Source: Sphaerisporangium rhizosphaerae (GTDB lineage Bacteria > Actinomycetota > Actinomycetes > Streptosporangiales > Streptosporangiaceae). Taken from it: DNA of 64,000 bases. The notes beneath the pieces are model-generated. The model saw only the letters and a program-made list of their open reading frames with translations, did not search any database and had not been told where the DNA came from. Made by a program: the position numbers and the translations under genes. The stretch lies in assembly GCF_042665155.1 (NCBI RefSeq), contig NZ_JBHTCG010000001.1, positions 564,464 through 628,463 on the forward strand, in the 5' to 3' direction. Shown in pieces: positions 1 to 7,669 of the stretch. The first letter of the stretch is position 1; each line of letters starts with the position of its first letter.

Positions 1-125
1 CGACACCAGCGCGCCCCGATCAACGCGTCCGGCCGACGACATCTGACGCGCACCGGATGGTTTCGGCATGACACGCCGGCGCGGTTTCCCCGCGACCACC
101 GAAATCCTCCGAAATGGTGGACTTA

Positions 126-1946
126 CTACGGGGAGACCGGCAACGGCCCTTCCGAGGGGGTGGAGCCCGATGGGGAGGAGCCGGGGCCCGGGCGGCGACG
201 GCCGCGGAAGGGGAGGGACAGGCGGCCCACGGTCAGGAACGCCTCGGCCTGCAGCGCGGACAGGCCGATGCGGGGCAGGTCGCGCGCCGTCGGGTACACC
301 AGGAACCGCGGCTCCCAGAAGGGCCGGAACTTGGCGTTGAACCTGTACAGCGACTCGATCTGGAACCAGCGCGACAGGAAGACCAGGACTCCGCGCCAGG
401 CCCGCATCACCGGCCCCGCGCCGAGCCGCTCGCCCCTTGCCAGCGCCGAGCGGAACATGGCGAAGTTGAGCGAGACCCGGGTCACGCCGAGGGACGGCGC
501 GGCCTGCAGGGTCTTGACGATCAGCAGCTCGTTGAGGCCGGGGTCGGCGTCGCGGTCGCGTCGCATCAGGTCCAGGGAGATGCCGGCCCGGCCCCACGGG
601 ACGAAGTGCAGCACGGCGCGGATGTCGCCGCCGGGCGAGACCTTGCCGTCCTCGCCGGGCTTGTGCGCGGTGACCACGACGCACGCGTCGTCGGCCGGGT
701 CGCCGAACCGGCCGAGGGCCATGGAGAACCCGCGCTCGCTCTCGGTGCCCCGCCAGGACCCGGCCGCGGCGCGGATCTGCTCCCGTTCCTGCTCGCTGAG
801 GTCGCCCACCCGCCTGACCATGCAGGTGTACCCGGCCCGCTCGGTGCGGTTGACCATCTGGCGGACGTTGCGCATCGCGCGCCCTTCCAGGCTGAACCCG
901 GCCACGTCCACGATCGCCTCGTCACCGATCTCCAGGGCGCACAGCCCGGCCACCCTGGTCCAGATCTCGCCGCCCGTCTCGCTGCACCCGACGACGGCGG
1001 GGACCCAGGCGTGCCGCCGGACCTCCTCCATGAACCGCCGGATCGCCCCGGGCCACGCCTCGGGGTCGCCGATGGGGTCGCCGCTGGCCAGCATGACCCC
1101 GGAGACCACGCGGTAGGCGATCACCGCCTTGCCGGACGGCGAGAACACCACGCTCTTGTCGCGCCGCAGCGCGAAGTAGCCGAGGGAGTCGTGGCGGCCG
1201 TGCCGGTCGAGCAGCGCGCGGACCCGCCGCTCGTCCTCGCCGCTCAGCGCCGCCGCCGGCCGTTCGGGACGCAGGGCGAGGTAGAGGGTGGTGATCGCGG
1301 TGAGCGCGCCGAGGCCGGCCAGTGAGTAGTACACCAGGTCGGCGGTACCGTCGAGGGAGTACTCGACCGGCCCCTGCATGCCCACCAGGCCGAGCAGGAC
1401 GTGCTGGACGCGTTCGCCGGCGGAGGGGTCGCCGACGATGGTGGCCGGGTGAACGCTCACGACCACCCAGCCGATGCCGAGGTCGAGGACGCCGAGGGCC
1501 AGGAAGTTCCACAAAGCCCGCCAGCGTGAGCGCGGATCGGGCAGGGCATGGAACTCACCGCGATTGAGCAGGAGCACGACGAACAGCCCGAGGCTGATGG
1601 CGGCGGTGGTGGAGTGCCGCCAGCGCAGCGCCTCGACCACGGCGCCGAGAGGGAGGAGCAGGACCACCGCGCGCCAGGCCCGCACCTTCCGGCGGCGCAG
1701 CGCGTGGGCGAGCATGACCAGCAGCACGCCCACCAGGAGCGAGGCCGCCGCCGCCAGAGTGGTGGCCGTTCCGGGGAACACGTCGGCGATGAGGATCACG
1801 CGACTGCGGCGGAAATGGGGGATGACGCCGCGGACGATATCGAGTATTCCGATGAAAAGTGCGGCATATCCCGCCGCGGCCGGAACCCACGACCGCGAGA
1901 AGAGCATTCGCGAAAGGCGTGTCCGTTCGTTCACATCACGACACAC
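126..1946 (-). CDS. Membrane protein with DUF2156 (lysyl-PG synthetase C-terminal, MprF-like) domain
   Basis: Predicted 606-residue membrane enzyme. About six hydrophobic segments lie within residues 18-225. The soluble C-terminal half (about 240-570) resembles the DUF2156/LPG_synthase_C domain, which in MprF-type proteins transfers an aminoacyl group from aminoacyl-tRNA to phosphatidylglycerol. It is shorter than classical MprF, which carries a large flippase module. The GTG start at 1946 is the longest; an in-frame ATG lies 13 codons later. It is divergent from the membrane-anchored esterase at 2084, so the two may make and hydrolyse the same modified lipid (inference). Family assignment is good; amino acid and lipid specificity are unknown. 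Confidence 0.82.
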   Translation of the reverse strand: MCRDVNERTRLSRMLFSRSWVPAAAGYAALFIGILDIVRGVIPHFRRSRVILIADVFPGTATTLAAAASLLVGVLLVMLAHALRRRKVRAWRAVVLLLPLGAVVEALRWRHSTTAAISLGLFVVLLLNRGEFHALPDPRSRWRALWNFLALGVLDLGIGWVVVSVHPATIVGDPSAGERVQHVLLGLVGMQGPVEYSLDGTADLVYYSLAGLGALTAITTLYLALRPERPAAALSGEDERRVRALLDRHGRHDSLGYFALRRDKSVVFSPSGKAVIAYRVVSGVMLASGDPIGDPEAWPGAIRRFMEEVRRHAWVPAVVGCSETGGEIWTRVAGLCALEIGDEAIVDVAGFSLEGRAMRNVRQMVNRTERAGYTCMVRRVGDLSEQEREQIRAAAGSWRGTESERGFSMALGRFGDPADDACVVVTAHKPGEDGKVSPGGDIRAVLHFVPWGRAGISLDLMRRDRDADPGLNELLIVKTLQAAPSLGVTRVSLNFAMFRSALARGERLGAGPVMRAWRGVLVFLSRWFQIESLYRFNAKFRPFWEPRFLVYPTARDLPRIGLSALQAEAFLTVGRLSLPFRGRRRPGPGSSPSGSTPSEGPLPVSP

Positions 1947-2083
1947 TAGAGGGTGGGGTCCGTGCTTCGAGTGTCTGAGAGGTGATACATGCTTACCTTG
2001 GCCTTATTTCGGTTGGGTAACTTTCACGTGGGCACCACCATGAAAGACGTGGGTGGCGGGACCAGGACCAGGGGAGATAAAGA

Positions 2084-3262
2084 TTGGGACTCACAGCGCT
2101 GAAGCTGGAGCTTCTGATGTGCCTGCTCGCCGTCGCGGGTCTGGTCACGTCGGCCTGGTGGGTATGGCCGCGCCTGAGCGTCCGCACCTGGCCGGCCGTC
2201 ATCGGGCGCGTCGCGGTGCTCCTGGGGAACCAGGTCCTCATCCTCGTCGCCCTCGCGCTCGCCCTGAACAACTACTTCGGCTTCTACGGCAGTTGGAGCG
2301 ACCTGCTCGGCGCGGACGACGGCGTCGCCGCGCCCATCGTCAGCGACGCGGGCGATCCCGGGCAGGCCGGGCGCCAGATCGGCGGCGTGCAGGTCGTGCG
2401 CACCGCGCGGGTGCCGCCCATCGAGGGGCACAAGGGCCACCCCGGCGGGCGCCTGGAGCAGGTCGTGATCTCCGGCGGCGCCTCCGGCCTGAGCGCCCCC
2501 GCGTACGTCTACCTTCCGCCGCAGTACTTCGAGAAGAAGCACGTCCACACCCGCTTCCCGGTGATCGTGGCCCTGACCGGCTACCCGGGGGACGCGCGCA
2601 ACCTGCTCACCCGCATGAACATGCCCGCCGTCGCGGCCATGGCCATCGAGCGGCACGAGATGGCGCCCACCGTGCTGGTGCTCATGCGGCCGACGGTCGC
2701 GCCGCCCCGCGACACCGAGTGCATGGACGTGCCCGGCGGGCCGAAGGTCGAGACGTACTTCGCCCAGGACGTGCGCGAGTCCATGGCCGGCGCGTTCCGC
2801 GTGGGCACCGACGCCGCGAGCTGGGGCATCATGGGCACCTCCACCGGCGGATTCTGCGCGCTGAAGATCAGCATGCGCCATCCCGAGGCGTACTCCGCCG
2901 TGGCGTCCCTGTCGGGCTATTTCCGGGCGCCGACCGACGCCACGACGGGCGACCTGTTCGGCGGCGACCGCAGGCTGCAGAACGAGAACGACCTGATGTG
3001 GCGCCTGGCCAACCTGCCGCCTCCGCCGATCACCGCGCTGGTGACCACCAGCGAGCTGGGCGAGTCGAACTACCGGCCGACGCTGGACTTCCTCGCGGCC
3101 GTCCGCCCGCCGATGCGGGCCTCCTCGCTGATCCTGCCGAGCGGCGGGCACAACTTCAACACCTGGAACCGCGAACTGCCGCAGGCGCTCCCCTGGCTGG
3201 CCCAGCAGCTGCACCATCCGGCCGAAGGCCACGGCGGCGCCACCCCGACACCCCGCTCCTGA
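2084..3262 (+). CDS. Membrane-anchored alpha/beta-hydrolase-fold esterase
   Basis: A 392-residue protein with two N-terminal hydrophobic segments (about 8-28 and 38-62), then an extracytoplasmic esterase domain of the esterase D/antigen-85-like superfamily. The nucleophile elbow GTSTGG places the catalytic serine at 253, and the late GGHNFNTW motif supplies the likely histidine (356). Translation probably begins at TTG 2084, preceded by a purine-rich GGGGAGAT. It diverges from the DUF2156 gene across about 140 bp. Known aminoacyl-phosphatidylglycerol hydrolases also neighbour MprF homologues, so a lipid deacylating role is plausible but unproven. The stop codon lies inside a perfect hairpin shared with the converging thioesterase gene. 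Confidence 0.83.
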   Translation: MGLTALKLELLMCLLAVAGLVTSAWWVWPRLSVRTWPAVIGRVAVLLGNQVLILVALALALNNYFGFYGSWSDLLGADDGVAAPIVSDAGDPGQAGRQIGGVQVVRTARVPPIEGHKGHPGGRLEQVVISGGASGLSAPAYVYLPPQYFEKKHVHTRFPVIVALTGYPGDARNLLTRMNMPAVAAMAIERHEMAPTVLVLMRPTVAPPRDTECMDVPGGPKVETYFAQDVRESMAGAFRVGTDAASWGIMGTSTGGFCALKISMRHPEAYSAVASLSGYFRAPTDATTGDLFGGDRRLQNENDLMWRLANLPPPPITALVTTSELGESNYRPTLDFLAAVRPPMRASSLILPSGGHNFNTWNRELPQALPWLAQQLHHPAEGHGGATPTPRS

Positions 3263-3282
3263 GCGGGCCGCTCAGGAGCGGG
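3252..3282. terminator. Bidirectional hairpin overlapping two convergent stop codons
   Basis: Perfect 13-bp arms (3252-3264 and 3270-3282) with a 5-nt loop. The hairpin covers the stop codon of the esterase (3260-3262) and that of the thioesterase (3272-3274), so one element can end transcription from both sides. There is no clear T tract, as is usual in high-GC actinomycetes. Confidence 0.75.
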
Positions 3283-3913
3283 TCTCGACGCCCACCCACT
3301 GGGAGGGCGTGATGAACAGGCCGGTGGCCTCCACCAGCGCCGTGCCGTCCGGCAGGGCGATCAGGCCCTCGGCCCAGGTCTTGCGGCCCTCGCCGCGCGA
3401 GACGGCCGCGGTGGCCACCAGCGGCGCGCCGTAGGGCACCGGGCGGCGGTACCTCAGGCTGAGGGTGCCGGTCATGGCCGCCTTGCCGGCGGCGGCGACG
3501 GCCGATCCGAGCAGGTGGTCCAGCACCATGGCGCTCACGCCGCCGTGCACGAAGCCGGGCGGGCCCTCGTGGGAGGGGCGGAAGGCGAGGCCGGCCCGGA
3601 CGCCCCCGCCCGCGTCCGGCTCGACGACCAGCGGGAGCGCGTGCGGGTTGCAGTCGCCGACGACGGCGTTGCCGAGGTGGCGGTACCGGCCGCCGGGCCC
3701 GAACTCGGGCGGCAGCGGGGTCTCGCGCCGCGCCGTGCCGAGCCGTTCGGTCAGCGCCACCAGCTCGGCGGTCACGGCGGTCAGCTCGGCCTGCGGCACC
3801 TCGGTCAGCGTGACGGCGTCGGCGAGGTCGCGGACCTGCTGGGCGAGCACGGCGAGAGCCGCGAGGCGGGCCTCGCCGTCGGACTCCTGGGACGTGGCGA
3901 GCTCGGGCATCAT
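3272..3913 (-). CDS. PaaI-family hotdog thioesterase
   Basis: A 213-residue protein. Residues about 95-205 form a hotdog thioesterase domain of the PaaI type, with the typical GFVHGGVSAMVLDHLLG helix motif followed by the strand-rich region. These enzymes hydrolyse acyl-CoA thioesters, often of aromatic or medium-chain acids. Residues 1-80 are an extra helical, Ala/Leu-rich N-terminal segment. The gene starts with two ATG codons. A TACAAT hexamer lies only a few bases upstream, so the message may be leaderless (inference). Substrate unknown. Confidence 0.85.
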   Translation of the reverse strand: MMPELATSQESDGEARLAALAVLAQQVRDLADAVTLTEVPQAELTAVTAELVALTERLGTARRETPLPPEFGPGGRYRHLGNAVVGDCNPHALPLVVEPDAGGGVRAGLAFRPSHEGPPGFVHGGVSAMVLDHLLGSAVAAAGKAAMTGTLSLRYRRPVPYGAPLVATAAVSRGEGRKTWAEGLIALPDGTALVEATGLFITPSQWVGVETRS

Positions 3914-4309
3914 GCGCCGATTGTAAGCCGGGGACCAAAACGGCGTTCGGTTCTGACCGTTTTAGTCAAGTTTGGGGAAAGAAATCCCGTTCGAGGAATG
4001 ATCCGCCGCGAACCCGGCCGCGGTCGCGAAGCCCGGCGGGCACGGGGTTTCCGGTGCGCCGACCGCCTCGCGCGCCGCCACCCCGGGCGCTGTTGACCCC
4101 CTTTTGACCTGCGCTTTTCCTGGCTAACGTCCTGCCACACGGACATGACCGGCGCCCCCCGCGCCGGCCCCGCACCCGACCGAAACCGGCGTCCCCAGCG
4201 CCGGCCCCGCACTCGACCGAAACCGGCGTCCCCAGCGCCGGTCCACCACCTGTTCGACACCGGCGTCCCCAGCGCCGGTCGCACCAAAGCGGAAGGGCTC
4301 CCACTTCCT
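3914..4309. other. Divergent intergenic region with candidate promoter
   Basis: No convincing gene. Two TTGACC hexamers (4093-4098 and 4104-4109) precede a TAACGT at 4125-4130; the nearer pair is spaced 15 bp, short for a housekeeping promoter. The 37-bp repeat array fills 4148-4278. A reading frame open from 4145 is only an upstream extension of the CHAP gene through that array. Confidence 0.4.
4148..4278. repeat. 37-bp tandem repeat with palindromic core, four copies
   Basis: The core CCGGCG-TCCCCAG-CGCCGG recurs at 4185-4204, 4222-4241 and 4259-4278 (each including the leading A), exactly 37 bp apart. A first, two-mismatch copy lies at 4148-4167. Each core forms a 6- to 7-bp stem with a 7-nt loop. 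The 17-bp spacers at 4168-4184 and 4205-4221 differ by one base; the third is divergent. It lies immediately upstream of the CHAP gene. The 37-bp period is not a multiple of three, so the array is unlikely to be coding. Confidence 0.85.
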
Positions 4310-5062
4310 ATGTCGCCTGAACTGCAGAAGCTCATCGACCTGCTCCAGACCCAGCTCGGCTACAGCGAACAAGCGGGCGGATACACCAAGTACGGAGACT
4401 GGTACGGCAAGAACGTCGAGTTCGACTCCGACTACTCCGCGCAGCCCTGGTGCGACATGTTCCTGTCGTGGGCGGCGCACCGGCTCGGCTACGAGAAGTG
4501 GTTCGGCCAGTTCGCCTACACCCCCGCCCACGCCGAATGGTTCGCCGACCAGGGGGCGTGGGGCACCACACCCAAGCCCGGCGCGGTCGTGTTCTTCGAC
4601 TGGGGCGGCTCGCACGTCATCGACAACATCGACCACGTCGGCATCGTCACCTCGGTGGACGGCGACACCATCCACACCATCGAGGGCAACATCGACGGGC
4701 AGTACGCCAAGGCCAAGGTCAGGGACCAGACCTACGTCGCCGGCTACGGCTACCCCGACAAGGTCAAGGCCCAGCAGGACGCGCGGGTGCCGGCCGGCAA
4801 GCCCTCCCCGGTCGCCACCCCCGCCCTGAAGAACACCGCGGCGGAGTTCCCGATGCCGGCCGCCATGGTGGGCGTGCCCGGCGCGGCGGGCGGCGCCGCC
4901 GGGCAGCCCGCCGCCGGCGCCGGCGCCCTGGTGCTCCCCGTGCTCATCGCCGTCCTGGCCCTGATCGTGTGCCTGAAGACACGGCGGGCGGCCGTCCGCC
5001 TCGCCGCCTCCGCGCGCCGGTCGGCCTCCCCCTCCCCCTCCGCCGCCGACCCCCGGGAGTAG
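4310..5062 (+). CDS. CHAP-domain cell-wall amidase/peptidase, membrane anchored
   Basis: A 250-residue protein. Residues about 15-150 form a CHAP (NlpC/P60-like) domain: the catalytic cysteine is Cys48 in PWCDMF and the histidine is His109 in IDHVGIV, followed by an acidic/amide residue near 125-127. Such domains cleave peptidoglycan peptide bonds. A Pro/Ala-rich stretch leads to one hydrophobic segment (about 203-222) and a basic, Ser/Pro-rich tail. No typical N-terminal signal peptide is visible. ATG 4310 was chosen because it follows GGAAGGG and starts the conserved helix; the upstream open frame only reads the 37-bp repeat array. Cellular substrate is inferred. Confidence 0.8.
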   Translation: MSPELQKLIDLLQTQLGYSEQAGGYTKYGDWYGKNVEFDSDYSAQPWCDMFLSWAAHRLGYEKWFGQFAYTPAHAEWFADQGAWGTTPKPGAVVFFDWGGSHVIDNIDHVGIVTSVDGDTIHTIEGNIDGQYAKAKVRDQTYVAGYGYPDKVKAQQDARVPAGKPSPVATPALKNTAAEFPMPAAMVGVPGAAGGAAGQPAAGAGALVLPVLIAVLALIVCLKTRRAAVRLAASARRSASPSPSAADPRE

Positions 5063-5330
5063 CGGGTGCCATCCTCTTTGACGGTCTTTAGCGCCGGTTG
5101 ACCACGCTCCGCGATCGATCGCGCGTACCCGTGTTACCGTGCGCGTGAGCCTTGATCGTGAAGCGACGGGCTCGCCACTCCTCCCGGCCACCGCCCCGGT
5201 TTCGCGTTGGGAGATCTCGTTGCGCAGAACACCGTTCGTCCTCGCGCCCGGCACCGGCCCGACCACCGGGGCCGGCGCCCGCACCGGCGCCGTCGGCCGG
5301 TCGGCGGCCTGACGGCGGACCACCCGAACC

Positions 5331-6050
5331 GTGCCGCGCCGTCTCCTCATCCTGGGACCACTGGTGGTCGGGGTGCTCGCCCTGACCGCCCTGCCGCCGT
5401 CCACGGCCTGGTCGGCCGCCCCCCTGCCGTCCCCCGCCGCCATCCGCCGCGACCCCGCCCGCCCGGGCCCCGGGCGCGTACGGATCCGCCGGGAGGACGG
5501 GCCGCCCGCCGCCCACCGGCCGGTCGGGCAGGGTGACCCGCCGCCCTCGGACTTCACCATCGACACCATCACCGCGCAGCGGTCGATCACCGGCGAGCCC
5601 GCCCTGTACGCCCAGGTGCACAACACCGGCGGCCGGGCGCTGGACCTCAGCGGCACGCTCAAGCTCACCAGCGTGGCGAACGCCATGACCGCCGGCCCGT
5701 TCCCGGTCAAGGGCGGCACCATCCTGGCGCCCGGGGATTCCGGCGCCATCACGGTGACGCTGAACAGACGGGTGCCCGACGGCCCCTGGGTGGCCCGCGT
5801 CACCTTGCGGAGCGGCCCGACCGAGCGGACGGCCCGGGCCACCGTCACCTTCCCCCTGCCGGGCGGCACCGCCGCGCCCGTCATGGCCGAGACGAACTCA
5901 CGCGTCCCGGCGTTGCTCGTCGCCGCCGTCGCCTTCGCGGCACTGGCGGCCCTCGGCGTCGCCCTCCTGCTCTGGCAACGCCGCCCTCACCCGCCGGCGT
6001 GGAGCCGGGGTGTCAGGAGATCCGGCCGACGTGGGCGAGGGCCTGTTTGA
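5331..6050 (+). CDS. Secreted, C-terminally anchored Ig-like protein (DUF916-like), function unknown
   Basis: A 239-residue protein from GTG 5331. It has an N-terminal signal peptide (hydrophobic 5-22, then an Ala-rich cleavage region near 30), a Pro/Arg-rich linker, and a beta-rich domain (about 70-180) resembling the second half of DUF916/WxL-interacting proteins. A C-terminal hydrophobic segment (about 192-212) and a basic tail follow. It is probably an exported membrane-tethered surface protein. Its last 38 bp overlap the end of the converging gene at 6013. Not recognised beyond this; the family link is weak. Confidence 0.6.
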   Translation: MPRRLLILGPLVVGVLALTALPPSTAWSAAPLPSPAAIRRDPARPGPGRVRIRREDGPPAAHRPVGQGDPPPSDFTIDTITAQRSITGEPALYAQVHNTGGRALDLSGTLKLTSVANAMTAGPFPVKGGTILAPGDSGAITVTLNRRVPDGPWVARVTLRSGPTERTARATVTFPLPGGTAAPVMAETNSRVPALLVAAVAFAALAALGVALLLWQRRPHPPAWSRGVRRSGRRGRGPV

Positions 6051-6549
6051 GCAGCACACCCTGGCCGCCGGGCATCTCCTGCTGCACCATCGGCGAGCCG
6101 GCCTCCTCGGGGGTGAACCAGACCAGGTCCAGGGCGTCCTGACGGGGCCGGCAGTCACCGGCCACCGGGACGATGTAGGCCAGCGACACCGCGTGCTGCC
6201 GGGGGTCGTGGTAGGGCGTGACGCCGGGCGTCGGGAAGTACTCGGCGATGGTGAACGGCTGCGGCGAGGAGGGGATGCGCGGCAGCGCCACCGGCCCGAG
6301 GTCCTTCTCCAGGTGGCGCAGCAGGGCGTCGCGGACCCGCTCGTGGTGCAGCACCCGCCCGGAGACCAGGGCCCGGCTGACCGTCCCGTCCGCGGAGATG
6401 CGCAGCAGCAGGCCGACGTGGGTGACCACGCCGGTGTCGTCGACCCGCACGGGCACCGCGTCGACGTAGAGGATCGGCATCCGCCCCCGCACCGACTCCA
6501 GCTCCTCCGGAGCAAGCCACCCAGGTGCGGTTTCGGTCTGTTCGGTCAT
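6013..6549 (-). CDS. DUF4916 / NUDIX-like family protein
   Basis: About 178 residues from ATG 6549, preceded by an AAGAG motif; the open frame extends 21 codons further upstream. It contains the motifs of the actinobacterial DUF4916 family, which is related to NUDIX hydrolases. A canonical NUDIX box (GX5EX7REUXEEXGU) is not seen, so catalysis is uncertain. The 3' end overlaps the converging secreted-protein gene by 38 bp. No functional partner is evident nearby. Confidence 0.7.
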   Translation of the reverse strand: MTEQTETAPGWLAPEELESVRGRMPILYVDAVPVRVDDTGVVTHVGLLLRISADGTVSRALVSGRVLHHERVRDALLRHLEKDLGPVALPRIPSSPQPFTIAEYFPTPGVTPYHDPRQHAVSLAYIVPVAGDCRPRQDALDLVWFTPEEAGSPMVQQEMPGGQGVLLKQALAHVGRIS

Positions 6550-6651
6550 CTCTTGATCGTACTTCCCCGCCCAGCCGCACCGGATCCCGCCATTCCGGTG
6601 ACCGGCCCCCACAATCCTGAAATGTGCCGCAAGACACCAGAAGGGAGCCGT

Positions 6652-7521
6652 TCAGGTGTCCAGGCCGAGCAGGCGGGCGGCGTTCAGTTTGAGGATCTTG
6701 GGACGGACCTCGTCCTTGATCGGCAGCTTGTCGAAGTCGGCCAGCCACCGGTCAGGGGAGATGAGCGGAAAGTCCGAGCCGAACAGCACCTTGTCCTTCA
6801 GCAGCGTGTTGGCGTACTGCACGAGCTGCGGCGGGAAGTACTTGGGCGACCAGCCGGACAGGTCGATGTACACCTGCGGCTTGTGCGTGGCCACGGCCAG
6901 CGCCTCGTCCTGCCAGGGGAAGGACGGATGGGCCAGGATGATCGGCAGGTCGGGGAAGTCGACGGCGACGTCGTCCACGAACATCGGGTCGGAGTACTTC
7001 AGCCGCACTCCCCCGCCGCCGCGCACCCCGGCGCCGATGCCGGTCTGGCCGGTGTGGAACAGCGCGGGCACCCGCAGTTCCTCCAGCACCTCGTACAGGC
7101 CGTAGGCCATCCGGTCGTTGGGGAAGAACGCCTGAAGGTTCGGGTGGAACTTGAACCCGCGCACGCCGTACTCCTCGACCAGCCGCCGGGCCTGGCGGAC
7201 CGCGGCCCTGCCCTTCCACGGGTCGAGGCCGGCGAACGGGATCAGCACGTCGGCGTTGTCGGCGCACGCCTGGGCGATCTCCTCGTTGGGCACCGGAGGG
7301 TGCCCGGTCGCGGTCTCGGCGTCCACGGTGAACACCACGGCCGCCATGTCGCGCTCCCGGTAGTAGGCGGCCATCTCGCGCACGGTCGGCCGGTGCTGCC
7401 CGGCCAGCTTGAAGTAGTCGTCCGCGCCGGCCTTCAGCTCTCCCGAGAGCGACTCGGCGCCGTGCTCGGAGACCTCGGCATGGGTGTGCACGTCGATCGC
7501 GACGAGGCTGTCGATGTTCAT
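6652..7521 (-). CDS. Amidohydrolase-2 family metal-dependent hydrolase/decarboxylase
   Basis: A 289-residue TIM-barrel amidohydrolase. Metal-ligand motifs seen are IDVHTHAE near the N-terminus (HxH), the strand-4-to-6 histidines in GFKFHPNLQ, FHTGQTG and LAHPSFPW, and the late aspartate in LFGSDFPL. The family includes decarboxylases of aromatic acids and the beta-ketoacyl-CoA hydrolase of hydroxycinnamate degradation. The acyl-CoA ligase gene lies directly upstream on the same strand, which favours a CoA-dependent aromatic route (inference). The start ATG 7521 has a GGGGGAG upstream. Confidence 0.82.
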   Translation of the reverse strand: MNIDSLVAIDVHTHAEVSEHGAESLSGELKAGADDYFKLAGQHRPTVREMAAYYRERDMAAVVFTVDAETATGHPPVPNEEIAQACADNADVLIPFAGLDPWKGRAAVRQARRLVEEYGVRGFKFHPNLQAFFPNDRMAYGLYEVLEELRVPALFHTGQTGIGAGVRGGGGVRLKYSDPMFVDDVAVDFPDLPIILAHPSFPWQDEALAVATHKPQVYIDLSGWSPKYFPPQLVQYANTLLKDKVLFGSDFPLISPDRWLADFDKLPIKDEVRPKILKLNAARLLGLDT

Positions 7522-7573
7522 TCAGGCGTCTCCCCCGTGGTCGGTCAGGGCTGGTCGCGGGCGATCGGTTCGG

Positions 7574-7669
7574 GCGCCTCGCGCGTGGCTCGCCCGGGCG
7601 CGGTCCGTGTGGCGCGCTCGGGCGCGGTCCGCGCGGGTCATCCGGACGCGGTCCGCGGGGCTCATTCGG
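7574..7669. repeat. 24-bp tandem repeat, four units
   Basis: Units 7574-7597, 7598-7621, 7622-7645 and 7646-7669 share a GCGCGGTCCG...TCGG pattern at an exact 24-bp period. Degenerate partial units flank both sides. The array sits between the amidohydrolase start and the acyl-CoA ligase end and contains the ligase stop codon (7662-7664). In another frame it would encode eight-residue repeats. Confidence 0.75.

Noticed and set aside
4148..4278. CRISPR array
   Set aside because: The 37-bp period has 17-bp spacers that are nearly identical to each other, and no cas genes are present; it is a tandem repeat.
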